Notes under the pieces: model-generated | Database searches by the model: none | What the model saw: only the letters and a program-made list of their open reading frames with translations | Told to the model about the DNA's origin: nothing | Translations under genes and position numbers: made by a program | In this document: positions 24,901 to 39,900 of the stretch, piece after piece | Numbering within the stretch: the first letter of the stretch is position 1 | Layout of the letters: each line of letters opens with the position of its first letter | Source: Vitellaria paradoxa | Taxonomy: Eukaryota > Streptophyta > Magnoliopsida > Ericales > Sapotaceae | NCBI GenBank assembly: GCA_019916065.1 | Contig: CM034239.1 | Span: 35,240,419-35,304,418 of the forward strand | Length of the DNA stretch: 64,000 nt | Direction of reading: 5' to 3'

Positions 24901-27900
24901 CCTGCTTTGCCAGGGAATGTTGGAAGTATAAACTGGTTAGGTTCTGGACAGGGTTCCAGAGCAGGTTCTCTATCTCAAATTGGTTCACATACTCCGTGGA
25001 CTTCGTTGAGCACAAGTGCTGGTGGTTCTGCCCTTAGTTCATCACAACCTTCATGCAGACCATGGGAAAGGGGGGATTTACTGAGGCGTCTTTCTACATT
25101 TAAGCCTGCAAATTGGTTTGGGAAGCCAAAGGTTTGCACTTAAGTTAGCTTTGATTTGTGGACATGTTTTAGGCATGTATTTAGATTGTTGAATTGTGTG
25201 AATGACTTCTTTTGGCGAAAATAACCTGACTCAGGCTACTTAATTTTTTTCAAACTTTAGCTGTTAAGATCAGCACATTGGCCATCTGGATGCTTATGCC
25301 CATTCGCTGCTGATTTTGGAAGTGAAATCATGCTTGCTATTTTTGTGCGAAGCCACTACTAACTTCTAGCAAGTAATGATTGTGAACTTCAATGTAGGGA
25401 GCCGGAAAATAGTCAGTTGTTTTCGGTTCATATTCTAGCCATTTACGGTAAACATGGATTCATATTATCCGATGATACACTTGTACATTTTCTCCTTTGT
25501 ACTCCTTTTATGTAGTGCCAATTATATATCGTGGATGGATGATCATGTACCATTGAAATTATATTTTAGTTTACATGATGTGTCTTACTAGGTCTCTTGT
25601 AATAATATTACATGAAGTTTCATACCTAACTTGTCAACAATGGGATGAAAGACTTTGCTACCCAGTCCTTTAGTAAATTTATTATCTGCTAATTGATTTT
25701 TTGATCTCACAAAAGGGCATGCAAAAGACTCTTTATTCAATTTTTTCTTATAAAGTGTCTATCAATCTCAATATGCTTGGTTTTATCATGTTGTACTGGC
25801 CACCGCTGATTGTTTTTTACTTCGCCAAGTAACTAGATTCCTATTAGAAGGGTACAGTAACCAAAAGTCAAGGATTAACATATTGTTTTGGTAGGGTGTT
25901 CCAGTTACTTAAAAATTAGAAACGTTTCAAAAACATGATTGAAACACACGAAGGAATTGGAATTATGAATAAAAATTCGGGGCCCGTTGTATAACGCTGT
26001 TATTTTTCTGATTATGTTTATTTATTTTTTGTTTTCTATTATCTTTTTCCCCCCTTATAAAATGAAAACTGAAACTAGTTTCATTTAGAATTATTAATTT
26101 TTTATTTTAATAAAATATATGATTTTATTAGTTTTTTAAAAAAGTTATTGAATTTAATAAACTGTTAGTTTTTATTAATTTATTGAATTTTATTAATTTT
26201 ATATTTTTAAATTTATTAGTTTTTTAATAAATCTATTTACTATACAAATTAAGGAGTACAAACCTAGGTAGAAACACGTGTCATCATTTGGAGAAAAAAA
26301 ATTATAATTGTAAGGTTGGATAGTGGGGATTAATTTTTTTTTAAATGATAAGTAAGTATTATTAAATAGCATTGGAGGGATGCCAAAGTAAGAGAGCAAA
26401 TTACAAACTTCCCCCTACTTACTTCATGCTAGCTATAAAAAGTAGAAAACAATTAAGATCTATCTCTTTTCTTTCTTCAACCCAACTAAACAAGCAAGAA
26501 AGGAATAAACTTTTGGAATGCAAGACAGTCCTTTCTGCATTGTCGAATATCCTCCTATTTCGTTCTTCCAAATCAACCAAAAAAGACAATAAGGGATCAG
26601 ATGCCAAATCTTCTTCTTCCTTTTACCCATTGATTGTCCCCACCATACTGAGAGAAAGCTTTTTAAGTTAACGGGGAAGCACATTTGAACACCAAAGCAT
26701 GAAAGAATTAGACTCCAAATTTCAGTGGACCAACAACAATGGATTAACAGATGATCAATAGATTCCTCTTGTCTGAGACATAATGAGCATCTATTAACTA
26801 TAGAGTAACCTCTTCGCTTTAGATTATCTATAGTCAGAATCCTCCCTCTCGCAGCACACAAGAGAAGAAAATGACCCTTGTAGGAACAGGGGCCTTCCAT
26901 AAATTCATCCAAGGAAAGACATCCTTCTCTCCTCTCTGTAAGAACAGATAGAAAGATTTTACTGAGAAATCTTTATGCATAGATGGCTTCCAAATCAATG
27001 AATCTGCCGTGTCTTCCATTGGTAGAGAATAGAGTAATTCCATCAATGTCCTGAAGCTATCAAATTTCCAGTCATTTAAACTTCTTCGTAGCTGAACATT
27101 TCAAACTCTATTTGTGCCGAAGCCTATACTATAATATGAAACCAAGGCATTCTTGTCCATTGCAATTACATAAATTTCAGGAAAAACTTCTGAAAGACAG
27201 CAACCATCCAGCCAATTATGTTTCCAAAACAGAATCCTATCCCTCCTTCCCACCTTCCAAGATAAATAGCTAACAAATCTGGACCAATTCCTTCTTATGC
27301 ATCTCCATAAACTGGCACCAAAATAGAAGAAACCTTTAGCAAAATTCCAGCCACCTTTTTCCACACCATATTTAGCACAATCAATCTTTTCCAAAGACTA
27401 GAATCTTCATGTGCAAATATCCAAAGCCAGTTTCCCATAAGTGCTTCATTATGCAGCTTCAACTATCTAATTCCAGCTCCACCCAATTGTATAGGCTTAC
27501 AAACCACTTTTCAACCCACTAAGTTGTGCTTGAAGGCTCCTTCACTCCTACCCCAAAGAAAATTTCTTTGCAATCTCTCCAGTTCCTTTATAACTGACAC
27601 AGGGGCTGGAAAAAGAGAAAAGAAATAAGTGGGAAGGCTAGAGAGAATACTCTTGATCAAAGTAATCCTCGCCCCCGTTGATAAATAGTTAACTTTCCAC
27701 TCAGCCAATCTAGTTCAACACCTTTTAATAACAGGTTTCCGAATTTGTTTTGACCTGAAATTGGTTCCTAGAGTCATACCCAAATAAACTGTAGGAAGGG
27801 AACCTATTTTACAGCCAAAAACTGCAGCAAAATCCTCCAGATCAGAAATTATTCCCACTGGCAGGATCTCAGATTTGCTGAGATTAATTTTCAAACCTGT

Positions 27901-30900
27901 GACAGCTTCAAAGCCCAATAGAATACAACGTAGATGGCCAAACTGTAACAAATCTGCTCCACAAAAAACAATGGAGTCATCTACAAACAGAAGGTGTGAG
28001 ACATTGATGATTCGGTTGTTGGTTAACACAGAAAAGCCTTCAATGTAACCTGCTTGTTTTGCCTTATTCATCATCCTGCTGAGAACTTCCATTACCAAAA
28101 TGAAAAGAAAAGGTGATAAAGGATCACCTTGTCTTAAACCCCGAGAGGAAGCAAAAAAACCTTCAAGAGATCCATTAATCAAAACAGAAAAACTGGCGGT
28201 TGAAATGCACTAATTAATCCATTGACACTATCTTTCACCAAAACCCATTCTTCTCAGCAGATAAAGTAGAAAATTCCAATTGATGTGATCAAATGCTTTT
28301 TTAATATCCAGTTTACAAATTAGACCAACACCTTCGCTCTTAATTTTGGAATTCAGTACCTCATTTGCAATAAGTATGGCATCCAAAATCTGTCTTTCCC
28401 TAACAAAAGCATGCTGAGAGTCAGAGATAAGGCTGTCCATTACCTGTTTCAGCCTATTAGCTAGGACCTTTGAAAGGAGCTTGTAAACTGCTCCCACCAA
28501 ACTAATAGGCCTGAAGTCTTTTAACTCCACTGCTCCTGAAGTCTTTTAACTCCACTGCTCCATTTTACTTAGGAATTAACGCGATGAAGGTTGAGTTCAA
28601 ACTTCGAACAAATCTGTAACTGCTATGAAATTCACCAAACACTGACAGCAGATCGTCCTTGAGAATGTTTCAGCAGTTTTGAAAGAAAGCAATGGTCCAG
28701 CCATCTGGTAGAGGGGCTTTATCACCATTTAGTTCCATGAGTGCTTGATAAAGCTCTATTTCTGTGAATGGTAGCTCAAGACTGGCGGTAGCGGGGGAGC
28801 AGAGCTGAGAAAATTCCATGTCGTTCACTAAAGGCCTCCAGTTTTCTTCTTCCGCAAACAACTTCTTGTAAAAATCCACAATGCTCTATTTGATCACCCC
28901 TTGGTCGTCTGTTAACTCCCCATTGACTTTCAATTTATCAATCCAGTTCTTCCTTTTGTTTGCAAATGCCATTTTATGGAAGAATTTTGTGTTTCGATCA
29001 CCATCTTTGAGCCATCGAATTCTAGATTTTTGTCTCTAGCTTATTTCCTCCATTTTAATTAAATTGGTTAGTCTCAAAATCTTATCTTGCCTCAAAATTC
29101 TCCCTTGATCAAATAGAAAACCACTATCATCCAACGAATCAAGACCTTGAATGTCTTTCTCCAATTGAGCTTTCTGCTGTTCAAGCCTTCCAAAAACCTC
29201 AAAATTCCAATGTTTCAGATCTGTTTTTAGATTCTTCAGCTTCTGGATCAATCTGTAACTTGCGGACCCTTTGAAATTATATTTATTCCACCATAGTGCA
29301 ATCATATCTTTGAATCCTTCGACTTGCAGTCACATATTTTCAAATCTAAAGGTTTTGGGGCCTTCTTTTATTCCACCCCCATCCAACATGAGAGGAAAGT
29401 GATCAGAAGCAATTCTAGGAAGAGATTTTTGAAGAACTGTAAGAAATAGATCCTCCCAATCAGAAAAAACCAAAAATCTATCAATCTTAGACTTACAGAT
29501 GTTGTTGCTCCAGGTGAATCTAATTCCATTTAAAGGCAAGTCAATGCATTGTAAGCCTTCTATGAAATCTGAAAAAATATCCATTTGCTTTGATCTTTTT
29601 TTTGCATTCCCATTTATCCTCAATACTTCTAGTCATATTAAAATCACCCCCCAAGCACCATGGCAGGTTCCACCTGAAAACTATAGCTCCCATTTCTTCT
29701 AGAAATTCTGATTTCCAGTGCTTGTCCATTGGACCATAAACTTCCGTAAAAGACCAAGATATGTCCTCATCAAGATGCTGAAACATGTAGGAGATCGAGA
29801 AAGAACCAATCTAAGATTCCACAGCTTGCAATTTTCTGCTATCCCTCATGATTAGGATACCACCCGAGGTCCCAACAGACTCCAAAGCTATCCACTTACA
29901 CCAGCCACTACCCCATAGAGACCTGACAGTGTAATCATCAATCCTGCTAAGTTTGGTTTCCTGCAAACATACTACATCAGGATGATGTTTAACAATTACA
30001 GACTTGATTAACATTCTCTTCTCTTTGCCACAACAGTCCCTAACATTCCAGCTTAATATTTTTGGTTTTATTTCAATCATAGAAACAATGTCTCCCTCCC
30101 CCCTTCCTTTATCATTGACAAAATCCCTGTCTTCTTTATCATAACTAATTGAACATTGTAAATTCCTCAACTCCCTTGCTCCTCCTTTGGTACGGCTCTT
30201 TTGTAGCTTCTTCTGGCGACTATTAAACTTTCTCTTTTTTTCTTCAATAGATTGTAATAAATCCATAATTTGTTCTTCAAAGCCTTCACTTGAAATGCCC
30301 AAAATCTTCTTAAAAGACTTCATACGATTAATCACCCAAGTAGAAATCTTGTTTTGATCCTGCCCACAACTCTCTAACAAGAGGAGGTTTTCATCTCCAA
30401 GCCACTTATCAGCTGGTCCAACTGTAGCCAAAGGTTGGCATTCTAGAGCTTCCTCATCTACAGCTTCTTGCATTCCAAAGGGGACCAACAAGTTCCCGGG
30501 AGAAGAGATATTACCATCCACAGAATGATCTTCCAAAAAAGAATTGACTGCAGAGGTCTCCTCGGGAGGAGGACTAACCCGTGGAAATGTGTTCGTTTTA
30601 TCAAAGGAATTCTGAGGACTTGGTTTTTTCCTAGAGTTGTACTTTATCCCATAAAACTTCCAGCTATCAGCTGAGCTGGCAGAACAACCAAAGGCAACTT
30701 CCGCTTCTCCTTTAGAAGTGTCTTTTGAATGAGAAACAATTCTAGAGTCAGCAATTAATTGCTCCTCATCGTAAAGGTCGCTTAGAGTTTCAAATCTGTT
30801 AACTGTTGGTTGGCCCATTAAAGAGGCATTTGGGATTTTATTCCTCATTAATGAATTGGATTTTCCACCTACTCAAATCCATTGAACCTTCCCAGCAGCC

Positions 30901-33900
30901 TTTGAATTTCTCCCAGGTTTCCCAGCCCCAAGGTGTAATAACTCCTTGCCTTTTTGATTTCCAAGAGTTGGAATAGTCATTGAACCATCATCTTGGCCAC
31001 GCGCCACCTTGTTCTTTCCCTCTAGTGGTCGGAAAACTCCAGAATTCAAAAAGTCCTCTGCCCAATCGACCCAAGGCCTACGTTTGACCCAAATAGGACA
31101 ATCATATGAAACTTGGCCCACTAAAATCTTGACTGATGCAGGAATGTTTCTTCCATCTCCTCTAATTTTGATTTTAGCCCATCTAAAACTATCAGTGTTG
31201 CAGGGATCAAGCTCGGATTCCATAAATCTTCCACAATAGTTACCAATGCTTTGAATAACATTAGCGCTCCATAAAAAAATAGGCAGTCCCAACACTTTGA
31301 CCCAGGCAGATTTTTCATTCCAACCTCTTCTAGAACAACTACTCCAGCTAAGCCAAGAATCTAATCAAAGAGGGTCTCCATTGATGATAGTATGCTTTTT
31401 CTTTATCTTATCAGCTAACTGCTTGGAAGGAAATATGAACAAAAACCTTTCCCCATCTAAATCCTTAACTCCTACACCTCCAGGAATTCTCCAGTTTTTG
31501 TTTACCCAAGTTGAAATTTTGGCAGCATCTATCTTGACTGCTCCAAGGCCTCCTAATCTGCCAACTAAACACCTTTTCAAAAGCATACTGTTCTCAACAG
31601 CATCCTCATAGTTTACAATGACATGCTAGTCATTGTAAGTGCTGCGGATGTTTGCGAGCTGCCATTTTGGGAGAGCAGTTGCTTAAAAGTACGACTAGGG
31701 CCCGTTTGGAACATTGAATGCTTCTCCATGAGAAGAAACATACTGTCTTACATGAAGCTTATTTTTGTTGGATAAAGGAGCACTTTCACTAGGCATTAAG
31801 ACACTAATGAGATCGGTTAAAAAACTCCAACCTGAACCAAAAGACAGTTCTGGAATTCTAACTTGTCATCTTCCATAAGGTGCAAACAGCCGTAGCTCAA
31901 GTTTCCTGCTAATACCATCTAAGAAAATTGAACTAACAAGAGTTCTGGCTCCTCCTCTAAAGTTGCCTATTTGATGATGACCTTTGATATTCCTATGTTG
32001 TTTCGAGCATTTCTGATGCAACAGTTCTTCCTCATAGATAACTAGAAATCGAACATAACCTCTTCCACGTTCGGTAATTTTGTAGCCCCCTTTGATCTTG
32101 CAATCTTCTTCGATCTCAATAGTAACATCATGAACTTGAAAAGTTTTCCTGATTGATCCAGCTTGTTTGAATGAACTACTATGCCGAAGGTTGCTAAAAT
32201 GGTGCATTTTAGCGGAGAGACCCCTTAACATGCACCGAGAGCATATTCAAATGACTTGTTTTTGGGGACTAAGCATATAATTCAAACCGATAGTGGGGAT
32301 TAATTATGTGTTAATATAATTCAAACTTAAATTTTAGCACTAATTAGCTATAGTTAATTAACTATTATAGTTAAAATAGTTTACAGAATGGTATAATATA
32401 ATTGTTAACATACTTGATTACTATATGAAAGAATTTTGGTATATCAAACTTAAAACAATACATATATAACATATCAAATTGTTTTCACCGAACAATGGAG
32501 TTTCAGTTGAAATACATCAAAACTGCATCGTTTCCAATGAAACAAAGTAATTTCGACAATCACCCTTTGTTTCATTTCAGTTTCCACAGAAAGCCAAAGA
32601 TTTTCATTGAATGAAACGAAATTTAGATCCTTGAATAGCAGTGGCAATAATAATAATAATAATAATGCAAGTAAACGGTCTTGGCCTACTTGCTTGAATG
32701 GGGTGAATTTTGTTGAAAATAATTTGTTTATTGGTAATCTTAAAAAGGAAAAAGTTTATAAAAATTTTGAAAAGATGTTGTACATTTGGGTGTTTTATCT
32801 TACTCTCTCTTATATTTCTTCTCTAATTTCTCAAATTCTGCAATGAACTCAAGCGCTCTCTCTCTCCCCCCTTCTCCCTCTCCCTCTCTATACCCCTCCC
32901 CCCTTTGAGAAAATTAGTTTGCCCTCTTTGAGAAAATTAGTTTGCAATACAAGTATTTAAGATTGTTGAGAAGTATGGAAACAAATTATTGTTTCCTTAT
33001 TGTTTCGTTTGCCAGAAGTAGACCGTCTGTTATCAACCGAAGCCACCCCATATCAATAAATGCCTCCAGTCTCAAAGTGACCCTGTTGGAGAATAATATC
33101 CCTTTCCTTGGAGTAGATTTAAGCTTACAAATAATCTGATAGACTACATCCAAATGCATAGTATTGATGATTGTGCATAAACAGATGAAGATGGTATGCT
33201 TAGCATGAATCTGTTTGTGGATAAACCTTCTAAACCAAGCGGTAGGGGATTATTTTTAATCCATAGTGTCTTTTTTTAATAGGAAAACTTTCTCTATAGT
33301 AAAATTTGTAGAAAATCCAGTGGAATATCCATGTGTATTTTTTCCTTCAATTCATCGTGAAATGTATTTTTTTTTTTAATACATCTAATTGTTGTAAGGC
33401 CATCGAAGGTTAGCTACACAAGATAGAAGAGCACGAATGGAATTTATCTGGGCCATAGGGGCACAAGTCATTTGATATTCAATGCATAAGTTTGAGTGAA
33501 TCCTTTGGTCACCAGTCTTTCCTTGTTTCTCTCAATAGACCCATTTGCATTATGTGTTTGACAGTAAACACCCACTTGTAGCCTGCCAGTCCCTTCCCTA
33601 TGGGAACAGATGCTAAATCTGAAGCATTATTCTTGCTTAGTGGTTTCATCTCCTCTGGTACAACGTTTTTCTACTTAGAATCGGTGAGAGCTTCCTTCCA
33701 ACCCTGCAGAATAGATGCACAACACAATGATGAAAAAAGGCACAATCTTGAGGAGATAACAAGATATATAAGCCAAAAAAAAAAAAAAATATAAAATCAA
33801 AGATCGTCTAGTATTGTTTTGCCCCTGAGTGGATGTCTAAGATGTATGAAAAAGGATTCTATCTCATGAAAAGTGACATTATTGGACATGGTAGTAGTCT

Positions 33901-36900
33901 TGTTGTGGCCTGATGACAATGCTTCACTTGGTCTACCTTTCTTCACTTATTTATTTTTTATTTTTTTGTTGTTGTGTGTGTGCATCTCTTATCCACCATT
34001 TTCAATTAATAAATTATTGTTGATTATAAAAAAAAGAAAAGTGACATCTGTGCTAACATACGTCTTTTAAGATTTAGGATCATAACATTTATAGTTCTTT
34101 TGAGTAGCAAGAGTAACCAATAATAACAAATGTAATCAAAGACCTTAAGGGGAAGAGGAAGGGCAGAAACTTTTAGAAAGAAGATAAATAGGAGTATTGA
34201 ACCCATTGATGAGATATGATAAGATATGCAGCTGTAAAAATGGCATCACTCGAGAATGATTTAGGGGCATTCATAGTGAACATAAGAGCATGGGAAACCT
34301 CAAGAAGATGACAATTTTTGTGCTTACGAAAATGATTTAGGGGCATTCATAGTGAGCATAAGAGCATGGGAAACCTCAACAAGATGACAATTTTTGCGCT
34401 TAACAGCTCCATTTTGTTCAAGAGTGCCCGCACACTCGTCCAATAAATAATATCATTAAGGTATGCTTGAAACTCTCCAACAATGTATCCAAGCTCATTA
34501 TCACTCTAGTATTTTAATATTAGTATCAAATTGATTAGTTACCATCTTATGTAAAGTCTTAAAACAAGAGAAAGCCTCACTTTTGTTTTGAAGTAAATAG
34601 ACCCAAGTTATATGAGAATAATAAACGAAAGTGACAAACCAACGCAAGAGAAACAACACCAAAGGCCCCCATACATCAGAATAATGAAACATTTATGCTT
34701 AGTGAATTCACAAAGCATCACTGGCAAAATTGCTCCCATCACAATTTTACACTCAATTAAGAAAAAATTTTCAAGAAAACCAAAAGATGGATGCCATAAA
34801 CAACGATGCCACTGAATCTAATGAGGTATCGATGAATCTAAAACAACTTGAAAAGTGTGACTAGAAGAGGGAACAACATCCAAAAAGTACAAACCACCAT
34901 ATCCTTTACAACTACTGATTGTTTTCCCTGGTTGTAGTTCCTGGAAGACTCTGTAGAAAATGGTCACTGAGCCGCTTATAGAATGGGAAAGGCTACTAAC
35001 AGAGAGCAAATAGATTTGTGGAATAAATCTGCATATTTTAGCATTGGTGTTTTCCATCGTCATGTTGCAGCATGTAATTGGGTTAATTTATATAATTTTG
35101 CGATCAGAGGGAACACATGCAGTTTTCTGTAGTGCATTATTCCCATTAGCTAATTCTGCCTATTTACCTTATTACTGAATGGAAGATGTTGGGCGATGCA
35201 GCCTTATGCTGCTGTGTCCTTGGATTAAGTTGAGATACAGCAATCTGTATATCCAGATTAATTGGTGGTACTTTAGGACTATGATAGGTTTGCTTTTAAT
35301 CAAAATAATCATGTACTATTTAGTCGATGTCTGGTTTGTTCGTAATGTTTGTGAAATACATTAGGAGAAGAGACGGAGGGAACGCTTTGCTCTCTTAAAT
35401 AATATGGGGGAAGGAACAAAAGGACTTCAATTGTGAAAAAGATAATCAAACATCTGTTGCAAGCAAAACATCTAGAAAGAAATATGGCTTATTCATCATG
35501 TGTGTTGAGCTATGACAGATTTGTCTCATTGGAATTTCTTTTTTGACACAAACTATTTTGTCCAAATTTGGAAAGTTAAGGTTTGATCTATTTGAGCGGT
35601 TTAACTTGGTTGAAGAGGGAAACTTGCCAAAAACTAAAAACAAATGAAAATAACTTGGTTGAAGGGTGCATCTCATGAGTACCCTATGAAGCACAGATAC
35701 TTCAAAGTGGGCGCCGCACTCGTATAGGATACTTCGGGGATACGGATAGGGTAAGGATACTGCTGGATACGTATCATGGCGTATCTTAATTTTTTATTTT
35801 AAATTTTGCATAGGATACGACTAGGATACTGTTGGGATGCGGGTAGGATACGGGAAGGATATTTTTAGGATACGGCGGGGGTTCAAATTTAATATTTTAA
35901 ACCTTTTTTTGGGGTAAAATTGATATGATGAAATTTTAGTAGGGGCCAAACTATAATTAACTAAAATATATTGATATAATTGAAGTTGGATTTAACTAAA
36001 ATTTAGGAAATGAAAAAACTATTTTTATTTTTGGGATGTATGAAATTGTTTTGGTTACTTTTTTTTTGTATATTTGTGTTTTGTGTATGAATGTTGTTGG
36101 TAGTTTTGAGTATGAATGATGTTAATTTATGGAATGAATGGTATTTTTTAAGCTATATAGTTCTTATCTTTAGTAGTATATAGATGTTATCTTCAAAAGT
36201 ATTTTAAATAGAATATATATTTTATTTTATTTTTTTGCCGTATCTTCGCCGTACCCGTATCCTCATTTTTTGAAAATTGCTGTATCTGTACCCGTATTCA
36301 TATCCGCTCCTGTATTCGTATCTTCATAATGAGTGCCATCCTATATGTATTCTTTATGCCCTTTGTTATTTAGTTTATCACCGCAAGTCAAAGTTGTCAC
36401 TTTTTTTTGCTACTTTGGTCTTGTAGCTACTATCCACCAAAAGGCCTGACAAAATTGCACCTTAACTCTTCAATTAGGACTTAGCCCGATTGTGTTATTT
36501 TTCTTATCCCCATATCAGATGTAGAAACCAAGGAAAAAGAACTCTAATGTCTTCATCTTACCTTCTGTACTACTGTTTCTCTGGTTTCCTTAAGATGCTA
36601 AAAAATAAGCAATTAACAAGTTGAGTGGATGCTGGTGTGATTGACAACTGTTATCCTTTTGTTGCTAATTAGTTTTTATTGTTTCAAAAACTTTTGCCAT
36701 ATGATAGATGGTTTTGCTTCTTATTTTTGTCCACTTGCTTGGTTCTGCACTTAAACCTTTAATGTTATCATTATATCTTAAATATTCATGCAGGCTGCTA
36801 GTTCATTGGCTTGTGCCAGGCGAGGATGGGTAAATGTTGATACTGATAAGATTGAATGCGAGTCATGTGGTGCAAACCTGCAGTTTTTTTCATTATCTTC

Positions 36901-39900
36901 ATGGACACCTATGGAAGGTGACTTTCTGTTAGTTACTACTTTGATATTATTATAGTTGAGGTTATATGGTTTGTAATCATATTATGCTGAAATGTCATAT
37001 GCATTTCAGAGATGTTTTATTATAGGAAAGTTTTCTATGATATTTAAAACCAATGTCACCCCCTTGAGTTGTTGATGGTGGCAGGCATTTTTATTGTTTC
37101 AAAAGAAGTGTGTGAATATTAATATTGCAACATGCCATTTTTAATGAAACTATGGAAGACAATATAAATTACAATTCAATGCTCAAGTTGAAGAGCGTGT
37201 TTGTAACTGTATAAAATTGTTCGTGGTGATTTTTTTTATTAGTGTTTTGTTTATTAATGTGTCAAGATACGTGATTGAGATTTCTTTACCAGATGCTGCC
37301 ATGCATTCTTTATGTTTTTCGTTCACGGCATTCATATGTAGTGGGATTTTAGAACCATCTTACATATCATTCTTTATATTTGACTTTGTTGTGAAGAGGG
37401 AAACTTCAGTGGAAAATTCTCTCTCTTTGGTAAATGGAGGTATCATGTGCAATATCGACCTTTGAAGGACTATTTTTGGTTGAGGGATGGTTAGCTTTGG
37501 AAGTCTTCTTTCTTGTTGTATTCAAAAGAAGTGGGTGAAGGGAAAGATGATCTTTGTTAGTATAATAGTAAATCGGGGGGCCTTTGAGTTTGAGGTCAAA
37601 TCTTAACTGGTTTGTAAGTAGGGAGATAGGAGGTTATGTTTCCTTTGGAAAGGATAAGGTGTAACGGAGCTCCTTCAAAAGTTGCTTCCTTATTTGGTGT
37701 TATTTATTTTTTAAATTCTTACAATTGATAATCTTATTAAGAGGAGAACGGTTATTGTGAGTAGGTGTTCTTTATGGAAGAGGAATGGGAAATCTATTGA
37801 TAACCTTCTTTTTTTTTTTTTTTTTCCTCCTCGATTGTATGTGGGCTAAAGAGTCGTGGGATCTGTCTCTTCATGCCTTTAGGATGAGCTGGGTGGTTGG
37901 CAATGATATAAAACAAATTTATGAGGATTGGTGGGTTTTTAGAATCTGGAAGAAATGGAGAGATGTATTCATTAATTCTTGGTTTGGTATGTGGGGAGAG
38001 AGGAATAGAGGATTTTTTTTAACTGCAAAAAATCGAATGTCTGTTATTTAAATTAAAAAGTCGATGTTTACTTACATTGTATAGATTGATGTTGCTTTTT
38101 CTTTCTTTCTTTATTTTATTTTTTTTGGGGGGGGGGGGGGACCAGATTTGAACAGTTTTTATTCCTGTGTATAGATTGTGTTTTATAGCTTTGTGATTAG
38201 CGTTAGGCCTGGTTATACTTGGTGCTTTGTTTCCCATTTTTAATAAAATTTAACTCATATATCAAAAATAAAAAATCATTAGGTATATTGGCAATGTGAT
38301 CAAAGGATTGTATTCCCCCAGTTGAGCTCTTTACCTTTGTTTTGTACAAAATTACCTCTATTCTGGCAAATGAAAATGAATTCTTTACATGCATTGCTTA
38401 TAATCCATCTCTTAATGCAGGCTCAAATGAGGCCAATAACTATCTTTTACAAATGCTTCTTGAATATAGAATGTGTTTTATAGCTTGTGATCAGCTTTAG
38501 GCCTTCTTATATTTGGGTGGCATACCCTTGATACCTATTTTTAATAAAATATAACTTATATATCAAAATACAAAAATTATTAGACATATTTGCAATGTGA
38601 CCAAAGGATTGCATTCGCACACTTGAGCTCTTTACCTTTGTTTTGGACAAAATTACCTCTATTCTGGCAAGTGAAAACAAATTCCTTGCATGCATTGCTT
38701 ATAAATCCATTTCTAAATGCAGGCTCAAGTGAGGCCAATAACCATCTTTTTCAAATTCTTCTTGTACTGAAAGTAAATTCAGGTTTATTTTAATGAATTC
38801 CTGTGTAGTCAAAGTGTTTCAGCATATTTGTTCCTTAAAGTCAATGAGATACAGGGTTACTCCCAGTAAATGAATAAACAATAATAAAATCAATAGGATG
38901 GGACCAGTCGCCACATCTCCTGAATCAGGTGGGCGATTGGTTGTAGATTGGTCGGGGGAAAAGTTACAAGTGATGTGTTGCTGGTTCTATGGATGTATAT
39001 GAATGAAATAGCTTCAGTAATTGGCCAAATTTCTCACATACATAGGTGTGAGAGTCCCTGGGAAGTCTGCCAAGCTGACTACATGACAGCATAATGAGAA
39101 CTGGACTGAACTGGGTGCTGGCATAGCAAGGGCCAACATATCTTATATTGCATTATCAAGAGTTTTGGTAGGATAGGACAAGTACTATTGAATGTAATGA
39201 AGCTCATTATATGTTTATTTCGCTTATAGATGTGAATTTTCATAATTTTCTGATTCTTCCATGCTACGGAAAAACTCTTGATGATGCATTGTTAGTTATG
39301 GCTAATGGTTTTGTCACTTTATTATCTCTAATGAAGCTGATGATGCTGCGGAAGTTTTCGGCCTACAATTAGATGCAGGGCACAAAGTTACTTGTCCTTG
39401 GAGAGGAAACATCTGTGCAGAAAGCTTGGTGCAGTTTCCTCCTACTCCTGCATCTGCTCTTATTGGGGGTTATAAGGATCGATGTGATGGGCTTCTGCAG
39501 TTTCTTTCCCTCCCAGTTGTGGCTGCTTCTGCAATTGAGCAGATGCGAGTTTCTCGAGGTTTAGAAATTGACCGTCTTCTTGTTCAGTCACAGGCCCTTA
39601 CAGCTGAGGAATCTGGAATGGAGAACACTAGGGAGGAGGCTTTTTGTATATACACTCGTGTAAGATATTTGAGAGATCCAACACGTTTCTAGATTAGCTC
39701 TCCTTTGCTTTCGTGCTCTTTCTAATTTCTTTAACTTTTGATATTTTAGTCCCAGAAGCTTATAAGCTTGTGTGGCTGGGAACCAAGATGGCTTCCAAAT
39801 GTTCAGGACTGTGAAGAACATTCTGCTCAATCAGCTAGGAATGGATGTTCAATTGGTCCTACCAGAAACCGTGGTTGTCTAGATGATGCTGGTCCAAGCA

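Larger units (their letters stand above)
26336..32288 (-). mobile_element. L1-type LINE, near full length, antisense in ILP1 intron 2
   Basis: The element is bounded by a perfect 17-bp target duplication, GATAGTGGGGATTAATT, at 26319-26335 and 32289-32305. The 3' end is at the left, where a short poly-T on the + strand (tail of the minus strand) follows the duplication. Its length is 5953 bp. The minus strand carries an ORF1-like region (about 32231-30100), then endonuclease, reverse transcriptase and a zf-RVT-type C-terminal region. Several frameshifts and stops make it inactive, although the intact target duplication implies a fairly recent insertion. Confidence 0.93.
25132..36793 (+). other. 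ILP1 intron 2 (11.7 kb) with several transposon insertions
   Basis: Donor GTTTGC, acceptor ATGCAG. It contains an antisense L1 LINE (26336-32288), an antisense Copia relic (about 32950-35060) and a MITE (35685-36328). The stretches 25132-26318 and 36340-36793 are AT-rich without visible genes. Confidence 0.85.

Noticed and set aside
30468..31611. Open frames on the + strand within the LINE
   Set aside because: Shadows of L1 ORF1/ORF2 on the other strand; no family similarity.
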